From NCBI GenBank assembly GCA_036927565.1, contig JAYESD010000009.1, forward strand, positions 25,263,601 to 25,327,600: 64,000 nt of DNA, in the 5' to 3' direction. The notes under the pieces were generated by a model that was not told where the DNA came from, ran no database searches, and saw only the letters and a program-made list of their open reading frames with translations. Position 1 is the stretch's first letter. The number at the start of each line of letters is the position of its first letter. This stretch comes from Tuctoria greenei. Taxonomy: Eukaryota; Streptophyta; Magnoliopsida; Poales; Poaceae. Below, in pieces: positions 45,756 through 57,617 of the stretch. Made by a program: the position numbers and the translations under genes.

Positions 45756-47612
45756 CTAGTCCTCGTCCTCATCACTATCGCCGTCGCGGGAGTCGCTCTC
45801 CGTGGCCTCCGGGTCCTCGACGTCTTCCTCATGATCGTCGTCGTCGTCGTCGGAGCTCGGTGCGGAGGTACCCTCCGTCTCACCCAGGAGTGCCAACTCA
45901 TCGGGGGTGAGAAGGGGGTATGGAGTGAGCTCGTCATCGGAGGCCTCAGGACTCATCGGGATCTCCATCTTGTCGCAGAGCTTCCTCACGTAGCGCTCAG
46001 TCCGCTGAGCTCGCACCTCGGCTTTGCGGCACGAGGTGAAGATGGACCGAAGAAACTTGAGGACTCCGCTGCTAGAGGAGCCACCGGGGGAGTGAGAGGC
46101 ACGGCGAGAGGCTCCATCACGAGGTTCCTCCGGCTGAGAGGGAGGATCCGCGTTCTTCCGGCGCGGAGGAATTGGGACAGCAGGTGGCATCTGGGGTCGG
46201 AGAGGCTGGTGAGTGGTGTCCTTCACAAACACGAGCCCGGACACCTTCTCGATCAGACACATAATGTAAGGGGCATAGCCACAGGCACGGTTGGGTGTGT
46301 GTGAGATGTTGTAGATATCATCGAAGATGTAATCTACAAGGTTGAACATCTCATGTCCATCAATGAGAGCCAACAGGTGCCTGAGGTGACCCTGGATGAT
46401 CCCTGCATCCCCTTCTTTCGAAGCCACTGCCCTCCTAACAATTCTGTTAAGGATGCTGTAGAGTGGAAGGATGTTTCTGGCCAATCCAGCTTCACAGCGG
46501 ACGTGAGGAGGGTACATATAGCTCATGTCATCCCTGTCCATGGCCTTGAGATTGGAGATAATGATCTCATGGTCCAGGTGACTCTCCAGACCAAGAGCCT
46601 GAGCAAAGACCTCGAAGGTGGCATAGTACTGCTCACCGTTGGTCATCCAAGTGATGGCTCGGTCGCCACGAGAGTGGAAGTGAACTGTAGTATAAAACTG
46701 TACTATGACCTCCTCATTCCAGTCATACTTGAACCCAAGAATGTCCTTGATCCCGTGGCGCTCAGCTGCCTCGATCACTGCGTCAAACGCCTCGTGTTTC
46801 TTCTTAGCCATATAGGTCCAGTCCACCCATTGAGCCTGGATCACTGGCTTCTTCATAGCCTGGTAGATTGTGCGATAGTAATCGCAATGGAAGTCACACC
46901 AGAACCGAGGGTCGGCGGTGGACCTCTCATACCTATAGACATTCTCGTCTCTGAGCCTCCTGGCCTTCTCAACTCCTTTTCCTTTGAATGTGTTGGCTGA
47001 GAGGTTGGGCTGACGGTTTGAGTTGCGTGCTGGACTGTGCATCACGAGAGGGCCAACGGCCTGGGCCTTCCCTTTTTCACGGATCATTACTCCTCCGGGT
47101 GCCTTCTTGGCTGGCACCTTGACAGATGGCTTTTTCTTCTTCGGCTCGACTAGAGCCGGAGCCTTTCCTTTCTTAGGGTCACGCTCGACCCTAGGCTCAT
47201 CTTCCCTCTGGGCTTGCTCCTTGCCCTTTGCCTTCTCGCCAACAGTGACGAGTTTCTTCCTTTTGGGGGCATTGGCCTCAGCGGCCCTGGAGTTGTGAGC
47301 CTCCCTATCTTGCCTCTTCTTCCTCCTTAGCTCATTAAGAGATTCGGCAGTTGCTCGTGCCAAGGCTTCTTCTTCATTGTAGATGGTTGCGGCTACTTTG
47401 GAGGCTTCAAGGACCTTCAACCGCCTTTCTTCCTTTTCTTTCTACACCTTAATGAGGGCAGCCTTCGTCCGTGCCTCGACGATCTGAGCTTTGGTGCGGC
47501 CCTCTCGGGGCACTTCAACACCTTTCTCCTCGGTGCGGCCCCGATAGGTCTCAGGGCGTTCTTCCTCGCCCGCGGGGTTGAGACGAGAAGGAGAACGCTT
47601 CGAGTTCGACAT
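45756..47612 (-). pseudogene. SIRE extra ORF (env-like position), one nonsense codon
   Basis: From ATG at 47612 (MSNSKRSPSRLNPAGEEERP), about 618 codons on the - strand with a single in-frame TAG at 47442-47444. The N-terminal third is Lys/Glu/Ala-rich, possibly coiled coil. The middle (about 46900-46250) has WVDWTYMAKKKHEAFDAVIE, VQFYTTVHFHSRGDRAITWM and IVRRAVASKEGDAGIIQGHL, resembling the plant domain named putative plant transposon protein (Transposase_32). The C-terminus is very acidic (SDDDDDDHEEDVEDPE). No signal peptide or membrane segment is evident, so it is not a typical envelope protein despite its position after pol. Confidence 0.75.
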
Positions 47613-47699
47613 GCTGCGGAAAATACAGAGCAAAGAAGGTATGAGTCCAAGGAGAGGGAGCGTTGCGGAAGAAGTCTCGAGAGAAGACTAGGACTAGGG

Positions 47700-48260
47700 T
47701 TTGCTCTGTGCAAACCGGACTTGTCCGCCAGGGGCCGGACTAGTCCGGGTTGCACAGGATAAACCCTAACCCTAATCGATTCATCGAAAAAACCTTCAAA
47801 TCAGCGCGCAATACTCCTAGGCTATGATCACAAGGGTATATGGAGCAACATCAATGAAGGTGTTCCTATCAAAAACCTCAAGAATCAAGAATGGGGAAAG
47901 TTTTTTTGAAAAAGAGGGAATACCTTCTCAAATCCGCGAGAATCGACGAAATCGACGATGGATTGCGAAGGTGAAGCGCGGGGAAACGATCCCTCACTCC
48001 CAAAGACTCCAATGCACGGATTGGAATCGAGATTTGGTGGTTGGAGCGAAAAATCGCCGAAGAAGGCGGTTTCTAGCGCGCGTGAGGGAGAGAAGCGGGA
48101 GTGTGAGAGGGGAGAGGAAGGGTCTGGGCCGCCCCTGGGGTTTAAGTCCCCAAGGGCCGGACTAGTCCGGTGTCGGGGCGGACTAGTCCGGTGTGCGGAC
48201 CAGCCGCGGACTAGTCTGGACCCGGACTTGTCCGTCCACAGGGGCGGACTAGTCCGGTCC
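47700..48260. repeat. CGGACTAGTCCG palindromes between SIRE pol and the extra ORF
   Basis: The 12-bp palindrome and near copies occur at about 47715, 47735, 48160, 48178, 48208, 48222 and 48245. These are the same motif as in the LTRs, but here outside them, in the region upstream of the extra ORF. Confidence 0.85.
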
Positions 48261-48467
48261 GACTGGGCTGAAAAACAATGTTTTGAGCTTTGCCCACAAA
48301 CTATTGGTCCTTTTGGACAACAAGCAATACAAACATGATTATTGAGGAAAATAAGATAAATACATGATCAATTTTCAAGAGAAAGTTTTCTCAAACAGTT
48401 TTTGAAGAGAAATCAAGATAGAGAAGAGTTTTTCGAAATATAGCTCAAAAAATGTGAGGAATGTGGT

Positions 48468-48874
48468 TTAAGCCACATTCCTAGAATCCAAAATGTTGAG
48501 CTCACTTCTTAGCTCACAGAAACGCTTCTCATCAAGAGGCTTGGTGAAGATATCCGCGAGTTGATGTTCCGTCCTCACATGAGAAATCACAATATCTCCC
48601 TTCATTGAGTGATCTCTCAAGAAGTGATGTCGTATGTCTATGTGCTTGGTCCTAGAGTGCTCCACCGGATTATGGGCTATCCTTATGGCACTCTCGTTGT
48701 CACACAAGAGTGGAACGTTGCGCAAGTTAATCCTATAATCAATAAGGGTTTGTCGCATCCAAAGAAGTTGTGCACAACAACTTCCGGCTGCAACATATTC
48801 CGCTTCGGCGGTGGAGAGAGCAATATAGTTTTGCTTCTTGGAGGACCAAGACACTAGAGATCGACCCAAGAATT
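48468..48874 (-). pseudogene. SIRE RNase H, C-terminal part
   Basis: Continues from GTC at the other side of Ale-1: QFLGRSLVSWSSKKQNYIAL, STAEAEYVAAGSCCAQLLWM, HNPVEHSRTKHIDIRHHFLR, QLADIFTKPLDEKRF, ending at 48468. The two halves join in frame after removing Ale-1 and one TSD copy. Confidence 0.92.
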
Positions 48875-48879
48875 GGCAT

Positions 48880-48975
48880 TGATAGAATGAATTGCTTAAT
48901 TAATCATAGGGTCTAGGTACATATTTATAGATACATAGATGGGCCGTACAGGCTAGGCCCAAACACAGTCCAACA
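48880..48975 (-). repeat. 3' LTR of Ale-1
   Basis: 96 bp, identical to 54679-54774. Very short for an LTR retrotransposon. Confidence 0.95.
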
Positions 48976-48995
48976 CCCCCCCGCAGTCCCAACAT

Positions 48996-51900
48996 CTACC
49001 CACAACAGATGTTGAGACTGGACCGAAACTCAGAAAACAAAGTCGACGGGAGTCCCTTCGTGAAGATGTCGGCAAACTGTGACGTCGTCGGCACGTGGAG
49101 AACTCGAACCTCACCGCGTGCAACCCGCTCACGAACAAAATGAAGATCAATCTCCACATGTTTCGTGCGCTGGTGCTGGACGGGGTTGGTGGAGAGGTAG
49201 ACGACACTGACATTATCACAGTAGACCAGCGTGCTCCGGGCGACAGGGGAGTGGAGCTCCTGAAGTAGCTGCTGGAGCCAGGACGCCTCTGCTACGCCAT
49301 TAGCCACGGCGCGGTACTCCGCCTCAGCGCTGGAGCGAGAAACCACAGGCTGCCGCTTCGAGGACCAGGAGACAAGATTCCCCCCCAGGAAGACGGCGTA
49401 GCCAGAGGTGGAACGACGGGTATCAGGGCACCCCGCCCAGTCAGCGTCGGTGTAGACCACCAACTCCGAAGCCGAGTCACGTCGAAGGAGAAGCCCGTAG
49501 TCGAGGGAGTCGCGCAGGTACCGAAGAATCCGCTTCATCGCCGTGAGGTGCGTCTCCCGCGGATCATGCATGTGGAGACACACCTGCTGAACCGCGTATG
49601 AGATGTCCGGCCTGGTGAAGGTGAGGTACTGCAGGGCACCTGCAAGACTCCTGTAAGAGGTGGGGTCGGCGACCGAGGCGCTGTCAGCTGAAGCCAGCTT
49701 CGCCTGAGTGTCCACGGGAGTGGAGCATGGCTTGCAATCAGCCATGCCTGCTCGCTCGAGGATATCCAGGCAGTACTGGCGCTGGTGGAGGAACAGAGCG
49801 TCCGGACGGTGCTCGACCGCAACGCCCAGGAAGTGGTGGAGCTGGCCGAGGTCCTTCATCGCGAACTCCCGCTGCAGTGCGGAGATCGTGCGCTGAAGAA
49901 GAGCCGAGCTGGACGCCGTGAGGACAATATCGTCCACGTACAGGAGGAGGTAGACTGTGTCACCCTCATGCCTGTAAACGAAGAGCGAGGTGTCCGACTT
50001 GGCCTCGACGAAGCCAAGCGAGGCCAGGAAGGAGGCGAACCGGCTGTACCAAGCCCGAGGCGCCTGCTTCAGCCCTTATAGAGACTTGTTCAGCCGGCAG
50101 ACCAAGTCTGGACGGGCTGAATCAACGAACCCTGTTGGCTGACTGCAGTACACCGTCTCTGTCAGCGTCCCGTGAAGGAAGGCGTTCTTGACGTCCAGCT
50201 GGTGGACAGGCCAAGAACGCGAGAGAGCCAACGACAGAACAGTCCGTACTGTGCTGGCTTAACCACCGGACTGAAGGTCTCGTCGTAGTCCACTCCAGGG
50301 CGCTGAGTGAAGCCCCGAAGTACCCAACGAGCCTTATATCTCTCCAGGGAGCCATCCGCCTTCCTCTTATGCGTGAAAACCCACTTGCCTGTGACAACGT
50401 TGCCACGGGAAGGACGTGGAACAAGGTCCCATGTCCGGTTGGCAAGTAGGGCCGCATACTCCTCCTCCATAGCGCGGCGCCAGTGAGGGTCAGCGAGGGC
50501 GCTACGGACGGAGGTCGGTATAGGTGATACCGAAGAGGAAGTGGATGGTGTCGGTGTCGTCGAAGAGAGTACCACTCCGGAGAACCTCTCAAGAGGCCGA
50601 AGAACCCCAGCGGCACGTCTAGTCACCATCGGGTGAACGTGTCCTGGGTCTCGGTGAAGCAACGGTGGGTGGTACACCGAGGGCTCTGGACGCGCAGGCG
50701 TAGAGGCACCAACCCGCTCTCGTCGCTGGTAGACAAGAGCAGGATCGACGAAACGTGGAACAGGGGCCGCGCGTGGCGCAGCGGGGGACGTGGGAGCCGG
50801 AGTAGTCGTCGGGTCCCCGCACGGCGCAGGAGTCGAGGCCGGAGACGCCGAGGCCGCGCGTGGCGCGGGAGTCGAGGCCGGAGACGCCGGGGCCGCGCGT
50901 GGCGCAGCCGTAGGGGACGTCGGGACCTCGTGTGCCGCAGGAGTCGAGGCCGGAGACGCCGAGGCCGCGCGTGGCGCAGCTGAAGGAGGCGTCGGGGCCT
51001 CGTGTGGTGCAGGAGACGAGGTCAGAGACGCCGGGGCCGCGCGTGGCGCAGCAGGAGACGTCGGTGCCACGCAAGGTGCGGCACTCGTCCCCAGGGTCGA
51101 CGGAGCCTGGGCACCAACCCGCACTCGTCGCTGGTAGACGAGAGCAGGGTCAGTGAACCGCCGAGTCGTGGCTGTAGGAGGCACAGCCGGAGTCACCACA
51201 GGTGTCGGTGCTGCATGAGGTGCAGCTGGCGACGTCGTGGGAGCCACCTGGGAACTGGTGGGTGATGTACCTGCAAAAAAAGGCCAAGGCAGCTGTGGTG
51301 GAGCAGCCTCGGTGTCAGTAGAAAAAAGAGAATCCAGCTCTGCAGCTGAATCAGAGGTGGAGGAAGAAAAGGGGAAGGATGACTCGTCGAAGACGACGTG
51401 CCGAGAGATCAAAATGCGGTGGGTAGAGAGGTCGAGGCACCGGTATCCCTTATGCTCAAGGGAGTACCCAAGAAAGACACACCTAGTAGAGCGGGGCGCA
51501 AGCTTATGTGGAGCAGTGGCGGAAAGATTAGGGTAGCAGGCGCACCCGAAGACACGGAGGTGGTCGTAGAGAGGGGTAGTGCCATACAGGGCAAAGTAAG
51601 GAGTCGGTGCTCGAATCGCCTTGGTAGGAAGGCGATTAAGGAGGAAGGTGGCAGTGTGAAGTGCCTCTACCCAGTAACGAGCGGGGATAGATGCCTGAAA
51701 CATCAAGGAACGCATGACATCATTAGTGGTGCGAAGCATGCGCTCAGCCTTGCCATTCTGAGGGGATGTGTATGGGCAAGACATGCGTAGCTGTGTGCCA
51801 TGTGTAAGGAGAAAGTCACGGAGTCGCGAGTTGTCAAACTCTCGTCCGTTGTCACACTGGAGAGCACGAACAGTACGCCCGAACTGTGTGGAAACCCAAG

Positions 51901-54619
51901 TGAAGAAGTGAGAGAGAGTATCAAATGTCTCAGATTTCATACGTAAGGGAAAAGTCCAAGAGAAATGTGAGAAATCATCAAGTACCACCAAATAATATTT
52001 GAAACCCGAGACACTGATAACAGAAGATGTCCACAAATCACAATGGATAAGATCAAAAATATGTTGCACATGAGACACAGAAGTGGGAAAAGGAAGCCGA
52101 ACATGGCGACCAAGCTGACAAGCGTGACACAATGACTCATGTGTGCCCCTAGTACACGAGATAACAGAACTACTAGACAACTTCGACATAGCATCAGCGC
52201 CAGGGTGACCAAGCCGACGGTGCCAAGTAGCGGACGAAGCTGTCGTAGCCAGAGCAAAGGACGAAGACGCAGCGGAAGAAGGAAGTCGAAGAGTGTACAG
52301 GGGCCCCGGACTATCACATCGAAGAAGAAGACGCCGCGTGGAAAGATCCTTCACAGACAAACCAAAAGGATCAAACTCAACAGAAATATTATTATCAGTG
52401 GTGAAACGACGAATGGAAAGCAAATTTTGAATAATGTCTGGAGCAACAAGGACATTATTAAGATGGAATGAACCCGGAGAAACTGAGTCACCTACTGAGG
52501 TGACTGGAAGAACGAATCCATTTCCAACAACGATCGATGAAGGAAACGACGGATGAGGTGTGTGAGTAGAAGAGAGAATACCAGCATCTGGGGTAGTGTG
52601 GTAGGAGGCGCCAGAATCAGCCACCCAATCAGTAGACGGCGGTGTGAGGTGCATGGTGCTGAAGGAAGACGCCAAGTCCTGACGGTCCCACCCCATGTGT
52701 GGCTCCTGGAGAGGTGCTGGTGGCTCCGAGTACCCAGCGGGGTAGGAAACACCGCCGTAAGCTGGAGTTGGCGATCCAGCCGCAGGGCGACCAGGTCCAC
52801 CATAGCCCGGATGGGCTACGTACGCAGCCGGAGGACGTGGCTGGCGCGGGGTGGAGGAAGTCGGTGGCGCCCCAAGAAGACCCGGAGACGGTCCCGGCCA
52901 CATAGAGATCTGGCCAGTCCACGGGTTATACGGTGTGGGCCAGGGCGCACCTCCCTGGCCAGTGCCACCAGTACCACCACCAGAAGAAGCAGTGGACGTA
53001 GGAGTGCCGCCAGCACCTCGTCCTGTGCGCCTTCCGCCGCGACGTCGACGAGTACCACCCCCAGAGCCAGCAGAGGCACCCGGGGCGGTAGGTGGAGTAG
53101 GCGGTCGCGGTAGTGGTCCCCCACAGGACGGTGGGCGTGAGGGCTGCCCGGAGCCATAGAAGGCTGTGGCAGTCCCAGAGGTAGCAGACCCACCCGCCGT
53201 GATCTCCTCAAGCTCAAGATCAGACCAGACCTTCTCGAAGGTCGGTGGCGGCTTCATACGGAGAAGCCAGAAGCGAAGATGGCTGAAGCGCTCGTTCAGG
53301 CCGTGAAGGACCCGAAGAACTAGAGTGCTGTCAGCGACCGGCTCGCCAAGGTCGCGTAGGGAGTCAGCCATGCCCTTCATCTCTCCACAGTAGGCCGAGA
53401 TGGAGCGGTCACCCTGCACTGTAGTCTGGAACCGTGCGTTAATGTGAAGAGCCCGAGTCGCACGGTTCCCCAAGAAGTGGTGCTCCAGTATCTGCCAAGC
53501 CTGGCGCGCGGTCCCCCCACCGCGCTGTCCGACAAGCTTGTACAGATCATCGGCGAGAGTGCCAAGGATCCAGGCAAGGACCAGACTGTCCATGCTGATC
53601 CAAGAGTCATCCCACGGGGCGTCGTCCTGCTGGACGTGGTCCGCAAGCTGGTACCGCCGTAACGTGAGGAGGAACTCGTTACGCCAGCGGGCGTAGGTGG
53701 TAGAGGTACAACTCAGAACAGTCGGCACTAGTGTCCGAATGTTCTGAACTCCAGCCGCCTGGGCGTGTAGGGCGGCGGTGAGCGACGCCGAGTATGCGGA
53801 GTGCACACCGGTGTCCAAGGTGGACTCGTACGTCGCGCCCGGCAGTCGGTGAGCGCTCTCCTGGATCTGGTGCGAGAGAGCAGCCGCCGAGGCGCGCTCC
53901 TGCTCTAAGGCAAGAGCGAGTGCCCGCTCGCGATCGCGAGAGGCAGCCAGAGCCGCGAAGACACTGGAGGTGTCTGCGGCCGGAGCAGTAGTAGTGCCAA
54001 CAGCAGGTCCGGAGCCCGTCATGAAGGCGACGGCAGTGGGGCCGGCAAGTGGTCCGCCGGCGGAGGGACCAGTCGCATCGCCGTACGCAGGCCGAGTCAT
54101 GGCGATGAGGGGCGCGCTCGCTGCAGGACCGGTGGCAGGCGCACCGGCGCAGGGGAGGGAGCCGGCCAGGGAGGGGACGGCGCCGGCGAGGGGCGCGCCG
54201 GCCCAGGGAGGGGAGGCGGCCGGCAGCGGCTGGGTCAGGGCCGCGCCGGCGGTCAGGGGAGCCGCGGCCCCGACGGCGGCGTGGGGGGCGCCTGCGCCGG
54301 CGGCCAGGGGAGGTGCGGCGGCGGCGGCGGCGGGGGCGCGGGCGCTGGCGGCCAGGGAAGGCCCGGCGGCGGCGGCGGCGTGGGGGGCACCGGCCATGGG
54401 GAGAATAGGGGCGGCCAGGAGTGGGCCGCCGACGGCGGCGTTGGCGGCGGCGGCGGCGGCATGGGGGGCGCCGGCCGTGGCATGGAGGGCGCCGACCATG
54501 GGGAGAAGAGGGGCGGCCAGGAGGCGGCCGCCGGCGGCTGCAGCGGCGGGGGGAACGCCGGCGGCTGCGGCGGCGGCGGGGGGAGCGCCGGCGGGGGCGC
54601 AGGGTAGGGCGCCGGCCAT
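48996..54619 (-). pseudogene. Ale-1 gag-pol polyprotein, nearly intact (one frameshift, one nonsense codon)
   Basis: ATG at 54619, stop at 48996, about 1875 codons. An Ala/Pro/Gly-rich N-terminus (about 300 residues). Gag (about 53740-53220; YARWRNEFLLTLRRYQLADH) with an Arg/Gly-rich tail instead of a CCHC knuckle. Protease WVADSGASYHTTPDAG (about 52630). HHCC finger (WHRRLGHPGADAMSKLSSSS). Integrase FDLIHCDLWTSSVISVSGFK, LQCDNGREFDN, YTSPQNGKAERM. An Ala/Pro repeat linker (about 51250-50680). RT (KWVFTHKRKADGSLERYKAR, LLLYVDDIVLTASS, YVDD intact). RNase H (TDADWAGCPDTRRSTSGYAV, SSAEAEYRAVANG). A 1-bp loss near 50252 shifts the frame and TAA at 50076-50078 replaces the Tyr codon in the KSLYGLK motif. 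Confidence 0.93.
50680..51250 (-). repeat. Tandem coding repeat in the Ale-1 integrase-RT linker
   Basis: Alternating GC-rich units encode APRAAPASPAS/TPAPHEAPTSP-like repeats, with units of about 30-60 bp. The related linker of Ale-2 (30740-31300) is similarly repetitive, so this is a family trait. Confidence 0.75.
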
Positions 54620-54678
54620 GGGGGGAAGGGGTGGCGGCTAGGGTTAGGGTGGGGATTAGGGTTTGGCTAATGATACCA

Positions 54679-54774
54679 TGATAGAATGAATTGCTTAATT
54701 AATCATAGGGTCTAGGTACATATTTATAGATACATAGATGGGCCGTACAGGCTAGGCCCAAACACAGTCCAACA
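54679..54774 (-). repeat. 5' LTR of Ale-1
   Basis: 96 bp, identical to 48880-48975. Confidence 0.95.
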
Positions 54775-54779
54775 GGCAT

Positions 54780-56095
54780 GTACCCGATGTGCTCTTCCTA
54801 TCAACTTTGCACCCCACATAGTCCGCATCGGAATATCCAATGAGGTTAAACTTAGATCCTTTGGGGTACCAAAGTCCTAGGGAAGGTGTGTGTACTAGAT
54901 ATCTCAAGATCCTTTTAACGGCGGTCAAATGACAAGCCTTAGGTGCTGCTTGAAAGCGTGCACACATACACACACTTAGCATGATATCGGGCCTAGATGC
55001 ACAAAGATAGAGAAGTGAACCAATCATAGACCTATATAACTTTTGATCCACACTTGGACCGTCCTCATTTAGGTCTAGGTGTCCATTTGTCCCCATAGGG
55101 GTTTTGATGGGTTTTGCCTTATCCATGTCAAACTTCCTTAGAATATCTTGTGTATACTTAGTTTGACTTATGAACGTCCCTTCTTTGAGTTGTTTTACTT
55201 GAAATCCTAGAAAGAACTTCAACTCACCCATCATGGACATTTCAAACCTCTCCGTCATTATCTTGGAGAACTCATCACAAAACACCTTATTTGTGGAAAC
55301 AAATATGATGTCATCCACATATATTTGGCACACAAAAAGATCCTCGTTGAAGTGCTTTGTGAAAAGGGTATAGTCCGCTTTGCCTATCCTAAAACCATTT
55401 TCAACTAAAAAGTCTCTTAGGCACTCATACCAAGCTCTAGGAGCTTGCTTGAGGCCATAAAGGGTCTTTCGCAATTTGTAAACATGGTTAGGATAGTCTT
55501 GGTTTTCAAACCCCGAAGGTTGCTCTACATAAACTTCTTCCTTAATTGGGCCATTAAGGAATGCACTCTTAACATCCATTTGGTAGAGCTTGAAGTCATG
55601 ATGAGTAGCAAAAGCTAGTAATATCCGAATTGACTCAAGCCTAGCTACGAGAGCAAATGTCTCATCAAAATCCAATCCTTCAACTTGTGAGTACCCTTTT
55701 GCCACAAGTCGTGCCTTGTTCCTAGTTACCACGCCATGTTCATCTTGTTTATTGCGGAACACCCACTTGGTTCCAACAACATTAGCTTGTGGGCGCTTGA
55801 CAAGCTCCCAAACCTTGTTCCTTTCAAAGTTATTGAGCTCCTCTTGCATGGCAACTACCCAATCCGGATCTCTTAAGGCATCTTCAACCTTATGAGGTTC
55901 CAAGGATGAGACAAAGGAGAAATGCTCACAAAAGTTTGCAACACGTGAACGTGTTGTTACTCCTTTTGTGATATCTCCTAGAATGTTGTCAACGGGATGA
56001 TCCCGTTGAACACTTTGATGAACACGAGGATGCGGAGGTTGAGCTTTTGAACCACTTGCTTCATCTTCTTCACTTTGGTCTCCCCCTTGATCCAT
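54780..56095 (-). pseudogene. SIRE reverse transcriptase and start of RNase H
   Basis: The RT frame is open from 56095: [62 protein letters not shown] (catalytic YVDD intact). The RNase H start is [19 protein letters not shown]. It is cut at the TSD ggcat by Ale-1 and resumes at 48874. Confidence 0.92.
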
Positions 56096-56106
56096 GCCTC
56101 CCCCTT

Positions 56107-57577
56107 GATCTTCATTCCCATTATCGCTTTGGGGAGCATCTAGTGGATCTCCAACTTGTCCAATGGGGGTTTGACCTACTTCTTAGTGATGATGGTCACT
56201 TGAGCTTTGAGATGGTTCTTGTGGGCGAACATCTCCAAGTGCCATTCTCCTTAGAGCTTCTAGTGGAGGTTCCTCTTTATCAACGACATGTTGATCAACT
56301 TGCTCCACTTGAGAGCCATTGGTTTCATCAAACACCACGTCACGTGCTATTTCAACAATTCCGGAGGATTTGTTGAACACACGGTACGCATGTGTGTTTG
56401 AGCCATATCCAAGCAAGAAACCCTCATCGGACTTTGAAGCAAACTTCGAAGTCCTAGGCTTCTTGTTGAGGATATAACACTTGCTACCAAAGACACGAAA
56501 GTAAGAAACATTGGACTTCTTACCAACGAGCAGCTCATAAGGAGTCTTCTTGAGGAGGCGATGAAGGTACAATCGGTTTACGGCGTGGCAAGCGGTGTTA
56601 ACCGCTTCCGCCCAAAACCGGTCCGATGGTTTGTACTCATCTAGCATCGTCCTTGACATCTCAATAAGCGTCCTATTCTTTCTTTCGGCAATACCATTTT
56701 GTTGAGGAGAATAGGGAGCGGAAAACTCATGTTTGATGCCCTCCTCATCTAGGAACTCTTCTACTTGCATGTTCTTGAATTCGGTGCCATTGTCACTCCT
56801 TATAGCCTTTATCCTTAAGTTGAACTCATTTTGAGCTCTCCTTAGGAATTTCTTGAGGACACCGGAGGTTTCACTCTTATCATGCAAGAAGAACACCCAG
56901 GTATATCTAGAGAAGTCATCAACGATGACTAGACCATACTTGCTGCCACCGATGCTAATGTAAGCAATGGGGCCAAAAAGATCCATATGTAGTAACTCCA
57001 AAGGTCTAGTTGTCGTCATGACATTCTTAGAGGCGTGTTAAGCTCCTACTTGCTTTCCAGCTTGGCACGCACTACATGGCCTATCCTTTTCAAATACCAC
57101 ATCCTTTAGGCCACGAACGTGCTCTCCTTTAAGGAGCTTTTGAAGGTTCCTCATTCCAACATGGGCTAGCCTTCTATGCCAAAGCCATCCCATGTTGGCT
57201 TTCGCCATTAAGCATGTGTCAAGTTGAGCCTTATCCGTGGTAAAGTCCACGAGATAGAGCTTTCCCTTGAGCACTCCCTTAAAGGCTATCGAGTCATTAC
57301 CCTCTCTAAGAACGTTCACACCCTCACAAGTAAAAACACACTTATATCCTCTATCACACAGCTGTGATATGGATAGGAGATTATAGTCTAGGGAATCAAC
57401 ATGCAAAACATTAGATAAAGTATGTGAAGAGGAGATAGCAATTTTACCGGAGCCAAGGATTTTCCCTTGGCTGTTATCCCCAAAGAAGATTTCTTCACTT
57501 GGGTCCTCGTTCTCCTCATACTCTGTGAACATGCTCCTCTCTCCGGTCATGTGATTGGTACATCCACTATCCAACAC
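56107..57577 (-). pseudogene. SIRE protease and integrase
   Basis: Protease motif LDSGCTNHMTGE at 57577. Gag-pre-integrase HHCC region (WHRRLAHVGMRNLQKLL, CSACQAGK) to about 57040. Integrase core LELLHMDLFGPI, IVDDFSRYTWVFFL, IRSDNGTEF, YSPQQNGIAERKN (D-D-E residues present). C-terminal YFRVFGSKCYILNKKPRTSK region to 56183. A stop at about 57038 and another at about 56183 interrupt it. Confidence 0.9.
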
Positions 57578-57617
57578 CCATTTCGATCCGCCGGAGGAGT
57601 AAGCCTACAAAACAAAT

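Larger units (their letters stand above)
48880..54774 (-). mobile_element. Ale-type Copia element with identical 96-bp LTRs (Ale-1)
   Basis: LTRs 48880-48975 and 54679-54774 are identical over 96 bp (TGATAGAATGAATTG...GTCCAACA). TSD ggcat lies at 48875-48879 and 54775-54779. On the - strand the 5' LTR is followed directly by TGGTATCATTAGCC (54665-54678), and GGGACTGCGGGGGGG precedes the 3' LTR. One long gag-pol frame has only two lesions. Identity of the LTRs marks it as the youngest insertion in the nest. It is antisense to the host gene. Confidence 0.95.

Noticed and set aside
53970..54641. Long GC-rich + strand ORFs opposite the Ale-1 gag start
   Set aside because: Shadows of the Ala/Pro/Gly-rich N-terminus of the - strand polyprotein; third-position GC keeps all frames open.
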